Shown piece by piece: positions 34,343 through 44,454 of a stretch of 64,000 bases of DNA. The DNA comes from Nostoc sp. CHAB 5834. Its GTDB lineage: Bacteria; Cyanobacteriota; Cyanobacteriia; Cyanobacteriales; Nostocaceae. Numbering within the stretch: the stretch's first letter is position 1; each line of letters opens with the position of its first letter. The stretch spans positions 1 to 64,000 of the forward strand of contig JAIVFU010000006.1 in assembly GCA_020829485.1 (NCBI GenBank). The letters run 5' to 3'. A program made the translations under genes and the position numbers. The notes under the pieces are model-generated. The model was not told the origin of the DNA. It ran no database searches and saw only the letters and a program-made list of their open reading frames with translations.

Positions 34343-35572
34343 ATGCTGAAAAACAAGAATCTAATGGTAGCAGCTATTATCGGCTTGTGTTTGAGTAATG
34401 GGAATACTGCCTTTGGTAAAGATATTCGCGTTGTTTTATCAAAAATTCCAAGCTCAGATCACGCAGCAGTTGCTAATAACAAAAACGCAGTCGCTAACTT
34501 CGAGCAAGGAACCAATCTCTATAAACAAGGAGATTTCAAAAAAGCAGAGGCGGCTTTTCGCAAAGCAATTGAACTAAAACCCAACTTTGCCCAAGCTTAT
34601 ATTGCTTTGGCAAATACTCTCGACGATCAAGGTAAACCACAAGAAGCGATCGCCTATTACAAAAAAGCCATTAGCCTCGATCCGAAAAACTCTGGAGCAT
34701 ACTTCAATTTGGGTTTGACTTTAGCAAGGCTCAATCAGTTAGAAGCTGCGATCGCACAATATAAAAAAGCTATCAGCCTTGAACCCAACTATACAGACGC
34801 TCACTATAACTTAGGAAATGCTCTCTACGCTCAAGGCAAGCTCACAGAAGCAGTCACCGAATATACAGCAGCTATTCGCCTCAAACCCAATTATGCCCCA
34901 ACTTACACGCGTCTGGGAAACGCTCTGTACGATCAAGGTGAGCTAGCAGAAGCAATTACTCAGTACAAAAAATCCATTAGCTTTGATCCCAAGTATGCAG
35001 ACGCTCACTATTACTTAGGGAACGCCTTGTATGCTCAAGGAAAGCCAGCCGAAGCAATCGCCGAATATACAGCAGCCATTCGCCTCGCTCCAAAAAATCC
35101 CGCAGGTTATAATGCCTTGGGAAATACTTTGTACGCTCAAGGAAAACTAGAAGAAGCGATCGTACATTACCAAAAAGCCATAAGCTTCGATCCCAACTAT
35201 GCAGACGCTCACTATAATTTAGCCAGCGCTTTTTACGCTCAAGGCAAGCTAACAGAAGCGATCGCAGATTATACCGAAGCGATTCGCCTCGATCCCAAAC
35301 ATGCACAAGCTTACACGGGTTTGGGAAATGCGATGGACGATCAAGGTAAACCACAAGAAGCGATCGCACATTACAAAAAAGCCATTAGCCTTGTACCCAA
35401 CGATGCATTCACTTACTATAATCTGGGAATCACTTTAGGAAGAGAACAACAGCTAGAAGAAGCGATCGTTAATCTCAAAAAAGCCAGAGAGTTATTCCAA
35501 GCTGAGGAAAACAACGAGATGGTTGAGCAAGTTGATCAGCTAATCGAAAAAATGAATATCCGAACGAATTGA
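34343..35572 (+). CDS. Secreted TPR-repeat protein
   Basis: From the ATG at 34343 the protein is 409 residues; a GTG 14 codons earlier is open but would spoil the signal peptide. Residues 1-25 (MLKNKNLMVAAIIGLCLSNG) form a signal peptide, so it is exported. After it come about ten 34-residue tetratricopeptide repeats such as AYYNLG-type and ALYAQGKLTEAVTEYTAAIR, several nearly identical at DNA level (period 102 bp), which indicates internal duplication. It likely binds proteins in the periplasm. No neighbour points to a specific partner. Confidence 0.88.
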   Translation: MLKNKNLMVAAIIGLCLSNGNTAFGKDIRVVLSKIPSSDHAAVANNKNAVANFEQGTNLYKQGDFKKAEAAFRKAIELKPNFAQAYIALANTLDDQGKPQEAIAYYKKAISLDPKNSGAYFNLGLTLARLNQLEAAIAQYKKAISLEPNYTDAHYNLGNALYAQGKLTEAVTEYTAAIRLKPNYAPTYTRLGNALYDQGELAEAITQYKKSISFDPKYADAHYYLGNALYAQGKPAEAIAEYTAAIRLAPKNPAGYNALGNTLYAQGKLEEAIVHYQKAISFDPNYADAHYNLASAFYAQGKLTEAIADYTEAIRLDPKHAQAYTGLGNAMDDQGKPQEAIAHYKKAISLVPNDAFTYYNLGITLGREQQLEEAIVNLKKARELFQAEENNEMVEQVDQLIEKMNIRTN

Positions 35573-35701
35573 TTGACGCTCTCAGGGCTGAAGATGCGGA
35601 GATTCTTGGCTCTACAAAGTCACTTGCTTGCTCGTGCAGGATTACTCCAACATGAGTAGCGGTGTCTTTAATTAGTTGTCTCTTGCTAAAAAAGTTTTAT
35701 A

Positions 35702-36094
35702 TCAAAATTTAGTAACTGTCACACTAATACCAGAATCGAGTTTAGGAACCTTGAGATACTCAATTGGCTCAGTACTTTGAGAAGTTTGGGTATTTGTTGG
35801 CTTTTGACATTGCTTAAAGAAAGCGCCTGGGTTATTGATCAACTCAACTGGGTTAATCTTTTGGCATCCTTCCTCCTGCACTAGCAAAATTGATTCAGCA
35901 GTTTCTTTGGGATTATTGGTCTGTCCGGTAAAATTACTCCATGTAGTGTTAATCGTGGCTGGTTCCGTCAATAAAACTCCAGCCTGATTGTAATCGCCTG
36001 TCATCATGGGAACATTTTCTTGGTTAGCATCGACACTCTGAGGGAGAGCAAGTGTACTAATGACAAGGACTAAGGTGATGGAAGATAATTTCAT
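35702..36094 (-). CDS. Small secreted hypothetical protein
   Basis: A 130-residue protein with a clear signal peptide (MKLSSITLVLVISTLALPQS, cleaved near VDA-NQ). The mature part is polar and has two Cys, one in EEGCQKINP and one in FFKQCQKP, that could form a disulfide. No family is recognised. It is convergent with the TPR gene and stands alone. A secreted role is inferred only from the signal sequence. Confidence 0.65.
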   Translation of the reverse strand: MKLSSITLVLVISTLALPQSVDANQENVPMMTGDYNQAGVLLTEPATINTTWSNFTGQTNNPKETAESILLVQEEGCQKINPVELINNPGAFFKQCQKPTNTQTSQSTEPIEYLKVPKLDSGISVTVTKF

Positions 36095-36345
36095 AATTTA
36101 ATACTCTTTACATTTTATGTTAGTTTAATAATTAAAATTGGCTAGATAGAGAAAGCAAAAAATAGCAGCCTAGTTTTTATGCTTCAGATTAACACAGGTA
36201 GCAAGAAGTTTAGCTAAACTTCATTAAAAATATAGTGAAGTTTATTTAGTCAGATGTAGACTTTTGTCTCAAAGGAGGCAGTCTTCACATAGTTCGGTTT
36301 TATTGTGCAAACTTAGTTACTAACCCTTTATCTCTCATGGATGTC

Positions 36346-36427
36346 AGTCCATCCCCCCAACCCCCCTTAAAAAGGGGGGCTAAAAATGCCTTATTTTCCC
36401 CCTTTTTAAGGGAGACTAAGGGGGATC
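36346..36427. repeat. CCCCCCAACCCCCC palindromic repeat
   Basis: Two blocks of paired C- and G-runs (CCCCCCTTAAAAAGGGGGG and CCCCCTTTTTAAGGGAG) form stable hairpins. It is one of the genome's dispersed repeats. Confidence 0.55.
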
Positions 36428-37531
36428 TCCAATGATTATGCACCGAAAGCAGTATTGTCATGCGTGTTACGATACGGTTACACAGATAAAACTATATTTA
36501 GATAAACCTTGGAAGGAGTATTTTGTGTCTATTGCAGAATACAAACAAGGCGATCGCAACTTTACGGGTAAACCTAAACGAGATATAAGCTCAACGGGCA
36601 CTGTGCTGTCATTTCCACACATCAAGCCACATCAAAAAAAGTCTTTCACCAGTCTGGGCAAATTAAACTGGTTGTGAGTCCTTACAAGTTTGATACTTAA
36701 ATCACACAATTTGATTATCGTAATATCATGCCCGCTTAATTAGTTATTATTCCGGGCATCTATGCAAAAATATTAAAACTCTCTTTCCCCCAGCTAATAG
36801 TCCCCAGCAAGAACTGCGGTCTTAATGATAAGTCTTTTACCGGACATGAGATCAGTCTGGTATCGTCCTCAAGATTGACCATTATTCCAAGCAAGAACTA
36901 ATTATTGTTGAAAGCTTTTAAGCAGAAAATCACGTAAATATCCATCCAGTCTTTCTAAGCGTCTCTTTTCACTGTCCGAAGCCTACCTCTGAAGTGGTTC
37001 CATTGCTTGTAGGCTGGCAGAGTTGTTTTATTACTTACCCTTAAGCAATTAATTCCTCTTGTCTTTTCAGAATCAACAAACAGGCAGCGAATATAGTAGC
37101 ATTTGTATAAATATTTTGTAAAGTTCTCCAATTCAGTGTTCTTACATAATATGATGTTGATTATTAGATGATTAATCAATACTTCCATCAGTAGTAACAC
37201 AAAGCTAAGTTAACCAAAAAATCGTAAACCACTCAATTAAGGAGAGATTTTTGAGTTATTCTGTTTTTGTTGTCAGGATAATATCAAGCAATATCAGGTA
37301 AAATTCGACTGATAAAACTATATACATGCGGAGGATAAAATTGGTGCATATTAGTCAAATATCTTCAGTTAACCAGTAAATACAGAAAAATTTTGGCTTC
37401 AAAATAATTGACTATTAATTAGCAAAATCATCAACATCTACACCTATCCATCAGAGGGCCACTACCAAGCTCTAGTCAATTACTATTTAGTCTTTCGTGC
37501 ATAAGTAGAAGCCAGATACTGCTAGTTAAGA
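36428..37531. other. Long gap before the exopolysaccharide cluster
   Basis: An open frame at 36432-36677 (81 codons) shows no recognisable family and begins in repeat-derived sequence, so it is not called. The remainder is AT-rich with several stops in all frames. It may hold the promoter region of the polysaccharide operon. Confidence 0.4.
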
Positions 37532-37669
37532 ATGTCTATTAGTTTACTTCACTTCTTGAACAACCTCAACAAGAAGGCATTAGCTGACAATCAACGCAGA
37601 TATTACCATAGCAAAGTAGACTCCAGTGCTAGTGTCGGTAAAATACTGACAAATATCCCCTGTAAGTAA
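37532..37669 (+). CDS. Possible small protein before the polysaccharide cluster
   Basis: A 45-codon frame, MSISLLHFLNNLNKKALADN then VDSSASVGKILTNIPCK, ends 30 bases before the Wzc-like gene. The VDSSASVGK part resembles the opening of a hexapeptide acyltransferase, so it might be the stub of a lost gene. No Shine-Dalgarno sequence is clear. Treat as a candidate only. Confidence 0.25.
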   Translation: MSISLLHFLNNLNKKALADNQRRYYHSKVDSSASVGKILTNIPCK

Positions 37670-37699
37670 ATCAACTTTTTTATAAAATTTATATATATT

Positions 37700-39904
37700 A
37701 TGACAATGGAATCTTTGCCACAGTTTGAAGAAGTAAATATTCAGAAATACTTAGAAGTTATCCAACGCCGTTGGCTACCTCTAGTCGGAATTTTTGGCAT
37801 AACTGTTACCCTTGGATGCTTGTATGCATTTTCACTAAAACCCTCATACAAGGCTGAAGGAAGTTTGATGATTAAAACAAATCGATCTTCCTCACTTACA
37901 GGGTTATCGCAAGACATAGGACGCTTGGAAGCTTTAAATGTGAATGACAATCCCCTGGAAACTCAGGTGAGAGTTATTGGATCAAATCCAGTGATTGAGA
38001 AAACAATTAATTCCCTTAACCTCAAAGATAGCAAAGGCAAACGGCTGTCGATTCCCGATTTGGCAAAAAAACTTAAAATAGAAGGAATCAAAGGCACTGA
38101 TGTTGTACAACTTTCTTATAAAGGTAGTGATCCTGAACTGGCTGCCAAAATCGTTAATGAAGTTATCGACAGTTATATCGACCTAAATATCAAAGTTAAT
38201 CAGAATGAAGCACTGACAGCCAAAGAGGTTCTTGTAACGGAAGTACCCAAAGCTGAGGAAATTGTCAGAAGAGCCGAATCAAAACTGCGGCTATTTAAAG
38301 AAAAGAATAAAGTTGTTGTCTTAGGACAAGAAGCAAGCGCAGCAGTTGATACGATTTCCAAGTTAGGAAACCAAATTTCCCAAGCTTTAGCTCAATTAGA
38401 TGATGTCAAAGGTCGTTTAGAACAGTTAAGTAGTGAAGCTAAGATAGATTCAAAGCAAGGTGTAATCGTATCTGAATTAACTCAAGCACCTGGAGTTCAG
38501 AAAGTGCTTGCCCAACTCCAAGAAACAGAAAGCCAACTGGCACTAGAGCGTACACGTTTTTCACCTGAACACCCTACAATTACTAACTTACAAGAAAAAG
38601 TCGTAGCTCTTCAGAGCTTGCTAAAAGAACGTATAGGACAATTCGCTGGTACAGCGCAGATAACAGAGGGAAGTTTGCAGGTTGGACAACTGCGGCAAAG
38701 CCTAATAGCAGATATTACTCGTGCTCAGGCAGAACGCGTCGGTCTAGAAAGACAAATTGCCACACTTTTGCGACAGCAAGATGCCTATATCAAACGAGCA
38801 AATAATTTGCCAAAGCTAGAACAGAGTCAACGAGAACTAGAAAGGAAGCTGCAAGCAGCTCAAACGACTTACGAAACACTCTTAAAGAAACGCCAAGAAA
38901 TTGATATTGCACAGAACCAAAAGATTCCTAATGCTCGTGTCATTTCCTATGCTTTAATCCCTGATAAAGCTGAAGGGCCTCGGAAAATCCTGTTTATTGT
39001 TGGTGGAGGAGGAGTTGGCCTTTTCTTAGGTATCATTGTTGCCTTTGGTTTAGACTTGATAGACCGTTCGTTGAAGACCGTCAAAGAAGCCAAAGAAGTC
39101 TTGAAATACAGTGTTTTGGGAGTGATTCCGACACAAAGCAGAAATGGTAGAGATCATTCTTCTATAGCAGGACTTGATAGACCTATTCCTAAAATCATTG
39201 GCAGAGATATTCCTTACTTCCCTCTTGGTAACGCATACCAGATACTACAAGTGAACTTAAAGTTTCTCTGTTCTGATAAACCGCTAAGAAGCATTGTAAT
39301 CACAAGTTCCGTTGCCAAAGAAGGAAAGTCTGACGTATCTGCAAATTTAGCTGTGACTATGGCTCAGGCAGGGCGGCGGGTCTTGTTGGTGGATGCAGAT
39401 ATGCGTAATCCCATACAGCATCATATCTGGGGGCTAAAAAATACAATAGGGCTGAGTAATGTCATTATTGGAGAAGCTTCTTTAGATACAGTAGTGCATG
39501 AAGTGATGCCTAATCTTGAGGTTCTTACTTCTGGAGCTTTGCCTCCTAATCCAGTAGCAATGCTAGATTCTCAACGCATGGCAACATTAATTAGTAACTT
39601 TGGGAGAGATTACGATCTTGTTATTTTTGATACGCCTCCTCTGTCAGGAATAGCAGATGCTGCTGTTTTAAGTACCCTGACTGACGGAATCTTATTAGTC
39701 GTTCGTCCTGGAGTGGTTGACTTGAACAGTGCCAATTCAGCTAAAGAGTTTTTAACTCAGTCAGGTCAGAAGGTCTTAGGGATAGTTATCAATGGTGTGA
39801 ATACTAAAAATGAACCTAATAATTATTTTTATGACAACAAAAAACGACAAATTGAACAAGAGTTAGTATCTAGCAGCTTAACAAAATTTTCAAAAGAGCG
39901 TTAA
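37700..39904 (+). CDS. Wzc-like polysaccharide co-polymerase / tyrosine autokinase
   Basis: A 734-residue inner-membrane protein that controls chain length and export of capsular or exopolysaccharide. Residues 15-120 are a Wzz domain with a membrane helix near 30-50; a long periplasmic coiled coil follows; the second helix is near 430-455. The C-terminal cytoplasmic domain is a bacterial tyrosine kinase with Walker A EGKSDVSANLA (GKS at 542-544; Asp replaces the usual Thr that follows), Walker A' VLLVDADMRNP and Walker B DLVIFDTPP. The Tyr-rich tail normally phosphorylated is reduced to NYFYDN. It is the first gene of a 14-kb cluster and is followed 76 bases later by a glycosyltransferase-like gene. 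Confidence 0.9.
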   Translation: MTMESLPQFEEVNIQKYLEVIQRRWLPLVGIFGITVTLGCLYAFSLKPSYKAEGSLMIKTNRSSSLTGLSQDIGRLEALNVNDNPLETQVRVIGSNPVIEKTINSLNLKDSKGKRLSIPDLAKKLKIEGIKGTDVVQLSYKGSDPELAAKIVNEVIDSYIDLNIKVNQNEALTAKEVLVTEVPKAEEIVRRAESKLRLFKEKNKVVVLGQEASAAVDTISKLGNQISQALAQLDDVKGRLEQLSSEAKIDSKQGVIVSELTQAPGVQKVLAQLQETESQLALERTRFSPEHPTITNLQEKVVALQSLLKERIGQFAGTAQITEGSLQVGQLRQSLIADITRAQAERVGLERQIATLLRQQDAYIKRANNLPKLEQSQRELERKLQAAQTTYETLLKKRQEIDIAQNQKIPNARVISYALIPDKAEGPRKILFIVGGGGVGLFLGIIVAFGLDLIDRSLKTVKEAKEVLKYSVLGVIPTQSRNGRDHSSIAGLDRPIPKIIGRDIPYFPLGNAYQILQVNLKFLCSDKPLRSIVITSSVAKEGKSDVSANLAVTMAQAGRRVLLVDADMRNPIQHHIWGLKNTIGLSNVIIGEASLDTVVHEVMPNLEVLTSGALPPNPVAMLDSQRMATLISNFGRDYDLVIFDTPPLSGIADAAVLSTLTDGILLVVRPGVVDLNSANSAKEFLTQSGQKVLGIVINGVNTKNEPNNYFYDNKKRQIEQELVSSSLTKFSKER

Positions 39905-39980
39905 GTTCTGCTAGAGATTGCAAAGGCAACCCTTACTAAAAGCATTTAAACTAAATTTTTTGACTGGAGGACTAAATCTA

Positions 39981-40922
39981 ATGGTACTAACCAAAAACAT
40001 CAAGCAATTTGTAAAAGCAAACACTCCATTAGCTAAATGGAAAGGTTCTCTTTTCACAAATACAATAATTTTCCAAAATTACGTAAAAAACTATGATATA
40101 TATCAGCAAATGTTAGCTCCTCAAGAAAGTAATGAATTATTAATCGGTTTTATTAAAGATAGTAAACCTTTTATGATTAGTCGCTTTGGTAGCACAGAAG
40201 CTTATTGCGTAAATCAATATTTAGAAGGAGGATACAAGGGATCTATATTTGAGTCAATATCTAATGATTCTGGCTTTTTTCCAGTAGATGAAAAGCATCT
40301 AAATCGATTTAGTCAACTTTTTTTAGAATCCTCAAAATCTATAGATGCTCTAGGAGTATGGTTTCAAATTGGAGAGCCAGAAATTATCAGAAATTCTTGT
40401 CGAAAAGCTTCTTTTGTTGAATTAAATACACTTGAACCTTATTATCACAACGAACCTTGGAGTAAGCATCTTGAAGGAAAAAAGGTTTTAGTCATTCATC
40501 CTTTTGCAGAAACGATCTTATCACAATATAAAAACCATAGAAAGTTTCTCTTTGAAAATCAAAATATTCTACCAGAATTTGAACTAAGTACCATAAAAGC
40601 AGTTCAGTCTCTGGCCGGAACGCAAACCCAGTTTAATACTTGGTTCGATGCCTATGAATGGATGTGTAATAAGATTAAAGCTCAAGACTTTGAGATAGCT
40701 ATTATAGGATGTGGTGCTTATGGACTTCCATTAGCTGCTTACGTTAAATCTTTGGGTAAACAGGCTGTACATCTTGGAGGAGCGACTCAAATTCTTTTTG
40801 GAATTAAAGGAAAGCGTTGGGATAAAATTCCATTTTTTCAGTCTCTTTATAATGAATACTGGGTGAGGTGTAGCCCTAATGATGTTCCTACAAATCCCTC
40901 AAAATATCCAGCATATTGGTAA
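39981..40922 (+). CDS. Putative GT-D-fold glycosyltransferase or related sugar-processing protein
   Basis: From the ATG at 39981, preceded by GGAGG, the protein is 313 residues. It has PFMISRFGSTEAYC, close to the RFGDGE-type motif of GT-D glycosyltransferases, and a C-terminal part (AIIGCGAYGLPLAAYVKSLG, then QAVHLGGATQILFGIKGKRW) that recurs in proteins found in polysaccharide clusters. In the present motif the second acidic residue is kept (Glu) but the first is replaced by Ser, so activity is uncertain. Its place after the Wzc-like gene supports a role in exopolysaccharide synthesis. Confidence 0.6.
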   Translation: MVLTKNIKQFVKANTPLAKWKGSLFTNTIIFQNYVKNYDIYQQMLAPQESNELLIGFIKDSKPFMISRFGSTEAYCVNQYLEGGYKGSIFESISNDSGFFPVDEKHLNRFSQLFLESSKSIDALGVWFQIGEPEIIRNSCRKASFVELNTLEPYYHNEPWSKHLEGKKVLVIHPFAETILSQYKNHRKFLFENQNILPEFELSTIKAVQSLAGTQTQFNTWFDAYEWMCNKIKAQDFEIAIIGCGAYGLPLAAYVKSLGKQAVHLGGATQILFGIKGKRWDKIPFFQSLYNEYWVRCSPNDVPTNPSKYPAYW

Positions 40923-41053
40923 CATTAGGTTGTCAAAACTATAGCGGTATGCAGTCTTATTAGGTACATTCACATGGCTGTAAACAATCTATAAAAGGTT
41001 TTGTATGTATCTCACTTAAGCGCACACCCCTATATCTATCTTCTCTTTTTAAT

Positions 41054-42073
41054 ATGGATAAGAATAAAATCACAACATCTTGTTTAATTAATAATTACAA
41101 TTACGCTGAATTTCTGTCAGAAGCAATTGATAGTGCTTTAAATCAAACAGTTAAATTTGATGAAATTATTATTGTTGATGATGCATCCACAGATAATTCT
41201 AGAGAAGTCATCGCTAAATTTAATCAAGTAGCTAATGTTAAATCTATCTTAAAAGAAAAAAACCAAGGACAATTATCATCCTTTAACGAAGGGTTTTTAG
41301 CTGCGACTGGGGACATTATATTTTTTTTAGACGCTGATGATATTTATGAACCTCAATATTTAGAAACCGCCCTAAATTTTTATAAGAGATGTAGTGAATG
41401 TGATTTTATATTTTGTGCGTATAAAAAAATTGGAGCAATAGAAGAAACATTTCAAGCTGATGCAGTTGATTTGGATTTGGGTTATTCAGTAATTAGAACT
41501 TTATATAATGGTGAATGGATCGGCTCGATAACTTCAACATTATCAATACGTAGAGAAATCATTAGAAAATTTTTACCTATTCCAAATATAGAAGATTGGC
41601 GTGTAAGGGCGGATGACTGTCTGATATGGGGAGCTTCTTTAGTAGGGGCTAAAAAGTTTTATATGTCTAAGCCTTTAGTGATGTATAGAATACATCAAAA
41701 TAACCAGTATCATAACAAGAAATTTGTAGACATAGACGACAACTATGAATACAAGAGATTCTGGAAACGCAATTCCCTATTTAATTACATTATGCAAAAG
41801 AACAATTTGAGTTTCCCGTTATTATTAGCTTTCACATCTATCAATGAGTTAAAAACAATACCATGTCCCAAATTTGAAGATTTTATTTCCTATTTGAAAA
41901 TAATATTTTTATTTGAGCATAATTTATATTGGAAAATCAAGGGAATGGTTTTATTATTTAGCTATTTTTTGATAATTTTGATGACTGGTAAATTAAAATT
42001 TAATGTGAAATTATGGCTAGATACAGGTAATTTTGCACCTCTAAAAATCAAAAGCTTGCACAGTCGATGCTGA
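41054..42073 (+). CDS. Family 2 glycosyltransferase
   Basis: A 339-residue cytoplasmic enzyme with a GT-A fold: SCLINNYNYAEFLSEAIDSA at the start, EIIIVDDASTDNSREVI, and the metal-binding DADD motif in FFLDADDIYEPQYL. The acceptor side contains DDCLIWGASLVGA. Near its C-terminus is a hydrophobic stretch (about 300-320) that may attach it to the membrane. The donor sugar is not readable. Its gene is strongly AT-rich relative to the window flanks, as is usual in polysaccharide clusters with horizontal turnover. Confidence 0.9.
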   Translation: MDKNKITTSCLINNYNYAEFLSEAIDSALNQTVKFDEIIIVDDASTDNSREVIAKFNQVANVKSILKEKNQGQLSSFNEGFLAATGDIIFFLDADDIYEPQYLETALNFYKRCSECDFIFCAYKKIGAIEETFQADAVDLDLGYSVIRTLYNGEWIGSITSTLSIRREIIRKFLPIPNIEDWRVRADDCLIWGASLVGAKKFYMSKPLVMYRIHQNNQYHNKKFVDIDDNYEYKRFWKRNSLFNYIMQKNNLSFPLLLAFTSINELKTIPCPKFEDFISYLKIIFLFEHNLYWKIKGMVLLFSYFLIILMTGKLKFNVKLWLDTGNFAPLKIKSLHSRC

Positions 42074-42112
42074 TAGGGATAAAGAATGTCACATGATTAA
42101 TTCATAAAAATA

Positions 42113-43435
42113 ATGTTAAGTAAATTAAAACTTAAAAACTTATCAAAATTTAAATCTCGTTCTGGACTGCGTGCAATTATTGCCAATACAGGTTGGTTGT
42201 TTGCTGACCGCATTCTACGTATGGGTGCAAGCTTGATCGTAGGAGTATGGGTAGCACGTTACTTAGGAGTACAGCAATACGGTCTATTTAACTATGCTTT
42301 AGCTTTTGTTAGCTTATTTAGCCCAATTTTTACTCTAGGGCTGGATGACGTAGTAGTTCGCCATCTTGTGCGTCAATCATCAAATAAAGATGAAATTTTA
42401 GGAACTACTTTTTGGCTAAAGTTGCTGGGTGGAATTGCTTCTGTCTTATTGGCAGTTGGCACTATGTTTTTTTTAGGTGAGCATGAAGCACTGAAGATAT
42501 GGCTAGTTGCACTTTTAGCAATGGCAGGAATTTTTAGGGCGACTGATACTATTGAACTGTGGTTTCAATCACAAGTGCAGTCAAAATACACTGTGATCGC
42601 TAAAAACACAGCATTTCTGGTAAATACTATCATCAAAATTGCCCTAATTTTAACAAAAGCACCATTATTAGCTTTTGCTTGGGTAACATTAGCAGAATTT
42701 GCCATGAGTGCAATTGGTTTGCTGATTGTTTACCAAGCCAAAGAGTCTTCTTTATGGTTATGGCGTTGGAGTTTTTCTGCTGCCAAAACTCTTCTGAAAG
42801 AAAGTTTACCTTTAATTTTTTCGGGGTTCGCAATTCTGATCTTTATGAAAATCGATCAGGTGATGTTAGGTCAAATGATTGGAAATAATGAAGTTGGTAT
42901 TTATTCTGCTGCTGTTAGGATTTCTGAAATTTGGTATTTTATTCCGGGAGCTATTGTTTCTTCTGTTGCTCCTTCAATTTACGCAGCTAAGGAAAAATCA
43001 GAAAGTCTTTACTATCAGCGAATAGGACAATTACTCAGTCTAATGACATGTATATCATTGGCAATTGCTCTACCAATGACATTCCTATCGGACAAGATAA
43101 TTATGGTGATGTTTGGAAGTGGATATGCAGAAGCAGGAGCAATATTAGCAGTTCATATTTGGACTTCTTTATTTGTATTTATGGGTCTTGCAACATCACC
43201 TTGGTTTATTGCTGAAGGTTTGAACCACGTTTCTTTAGGTAAGACTTTATTTGGGGCCATTCTAAACATTATTCTCAATTTATTACTTATTCCTAAATAT
43301 GCAGGGTTTGGGGCTGCGATCGCAACAATAATATCTCAAGCTGCTGCTACTTTTCTGTGCAATGCATTTGATTCAAGAACACAAAAAATATTTAAAATTC
43401 AGGTGCGATCGCTTATTCCATTTTATAAGTATTAA
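42113..43435 (+). CDS. Wzx-type flippase (oligosaccharide exporter)
   Basis: A 440-residue membrane protein of the polysaccharide-transport (MOP/PST) family that flips lipid-linked repeat units across the inner membrane. It opens with NTGWLFADRILRMGASLIVG and VARYLGVQQYGLFNYALAFV, both typical, and shows about 12 hydrophobic helices including ISEIWYFIPGAIVSSVAPSI. The length is normal. It is the only flippase in the cluster, so the pathway is Wzx/Wzy-type rather than ABC-type. It sits between glycosyltransferase genes, with a 39-base gap upstream. Confidence 0.92.
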   Translation: MLSKLKLKNLSKFKSRSGLRAIIANTGWLFADRILRMGASLIVGVWVARYLGVQQYGLFNYALAFVSLFSPIFTLGLDDVVVRHLVRQSSNKDEILGTTFWLKLLGGIASVLLAVGTMFFLGEHEALKIWLVALLAMAGIFRATDTIELWFQSQVQSKYTVIAKNTAFLVNTIIKIALILTKAPLLAFAWVTLAEFAMSAIGLLIVYQAKESSLWLWRWSFSAAKTLLKESLPLIFSGFAILIFMKIDQVMLGQMIGNNEVGIYSAAVRISEIWYFIPGAIVSSVAPSIYAAKEKSESLYYQRIGQLLSLMTCISLAIALPMTFLSDKIIMVMFGSGYAEAGAILAVHIWTSLFVFMGLATSPWFIAEGLNHVSLGKTLFGAILNIILNLLLIPKYAGFGAAIATIISQAAATFLCNAFDSRTQKIFKIQVRSLIPFYKY

Positions 43436-43490
43436 TAGTTCTTATCTAAGCTTTGAATATCAAAAAGAGTATTAGCCAAATTAATCAAAA

Positions 43491-44417
43491 ATGCAAACAC
43501 CAGTAACTTTTATTATTTTCAAGCGTCCACAAACCACAGAGAAAGTTTTTGAAGCTATTCGCCAAGCCAAGCCAACAAAACTTTTTGTAATTGCAGATGG
43601 CCCCCGCACTGACTGCAAAGGTGAAGCAGAAAAGTGTGAAGCAACTCGAGCAATTATTGAAAGAGTTGATTGGGAGTGCGAAGTTATCAAGAATTATTAT
43701 GATATCAACTTAGGCTGTGCAAAACGAGTATCTAGTGGTTTAGATTGGGTATTTAATAATGTTGAAGAGACAATTATTTTAGAAGATGATTGTATCCCTC
43801 ACCCAACATTTTTTAGATTTAGTGAAGAACTGCTAGAAAAATATAGGAACGATACCAGAGTTGCCACAATCTCTGCTCAAAATCTTCAATTCGGACGAAA
43901 GCGCACAAATTACAGTTACTATTTTTCTCGCTACAATCACTGCTGGGGTTGGGCAAGTTGGAGGCGTGCTTGGCAACATTATGATTTGACAATCAAACTC
44001 TGGAAAGAGGTGCAAGCAGAAAACCTTTTACGTGACATTCTTGTAGATCCAAAAGCAGTAAGTTATTGGCAACGAATATTTCAGTCTGTTTATAACAATC
44101 CTACAGGTATAACCTGGGATTACCAATGGACATTTGCTTGCTGGATACAGGGTAGCTTAAGCATTATTCCCAATGTCAATTTAATCTCTAATGTTGGTGT
44201 TGGTGCCGACGCGACTCATTTCACTTCCAACCAAGAATTTTCGTTCATCAATATGTCGATGCAAGCGATAGAATTTCCTTTAAAACATCCACCGTTTATT
44301 GTGAGAAATTTAGAGGCAGATAACTTTACACAGAAAACAGTATATAAAGCAACTGCATTGGATATTTTTAAAGAGGAAGTAAAGAAAAGATTGAATTACT
44401 CAGCGACGAAAAAATAG
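43491..44417 (+). CDS. Glycosyltransferase (GNT-I-like / family 2-like)
   Basis: A 308-residue protein starting MQTPVTFIIFKRPQTTEKVF, with FVIADGPRTDCKGEAEKCEA and the metal-binding segment ETIILEDDCIPHPTFF. The second half has YNHCWGWASWRRAW, conserved in glycosyltransferases of this group from bacterial surface-polysaccharide loci. The fold is GT-A. Donor and acceptor cannot be inferred. The ATG lies 56 bases after the flippase stop, consistent with one operon. Confidence 0.85.
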   Translation: MQTPVTFIIFKRPQTTEKVFEAIRQAKPTKLFVIADGPRTDCKGEAEKCEATRAIIERVDWECEVIKNYYDINLGCAKRVSSGLDWVFNNVEETIILEDDCIPHPTFFRFSEELLEKYRNDTRVATISAQNLQFGRKRTNYSYYFSRYNHCWGWASWRRAWQHYDLTIKLWKEVQAENLLRDILVDPKAVSYWQRIFQSVYNNPTGITWDYQWTFACWIQGSLSIIPNVNLISNVGVGADATHFTSNQEFSFINMSMQAIEFPLKHPPFIVRNLEADNFTQKTVYKATALDIFKEEVKKRLNYSATKK

Positions 44418-44454
44418 TGATATATTTAGTAAATTAATAAATTAAATATCAACA

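Noticed and set aside
34500..35500. Tandem DNA repeat that could be a satellite or array
   Set aside because: The 102-bp period matches 34-residue tetratricopeptide repeats in an open frame, so it is explained by the protein.
36432..36677. Open frame of 81 codons
   Set aside because: It starts next to a repeat, has no Shine-Dalgarno sequence and no recognisable domain; support is too weak.
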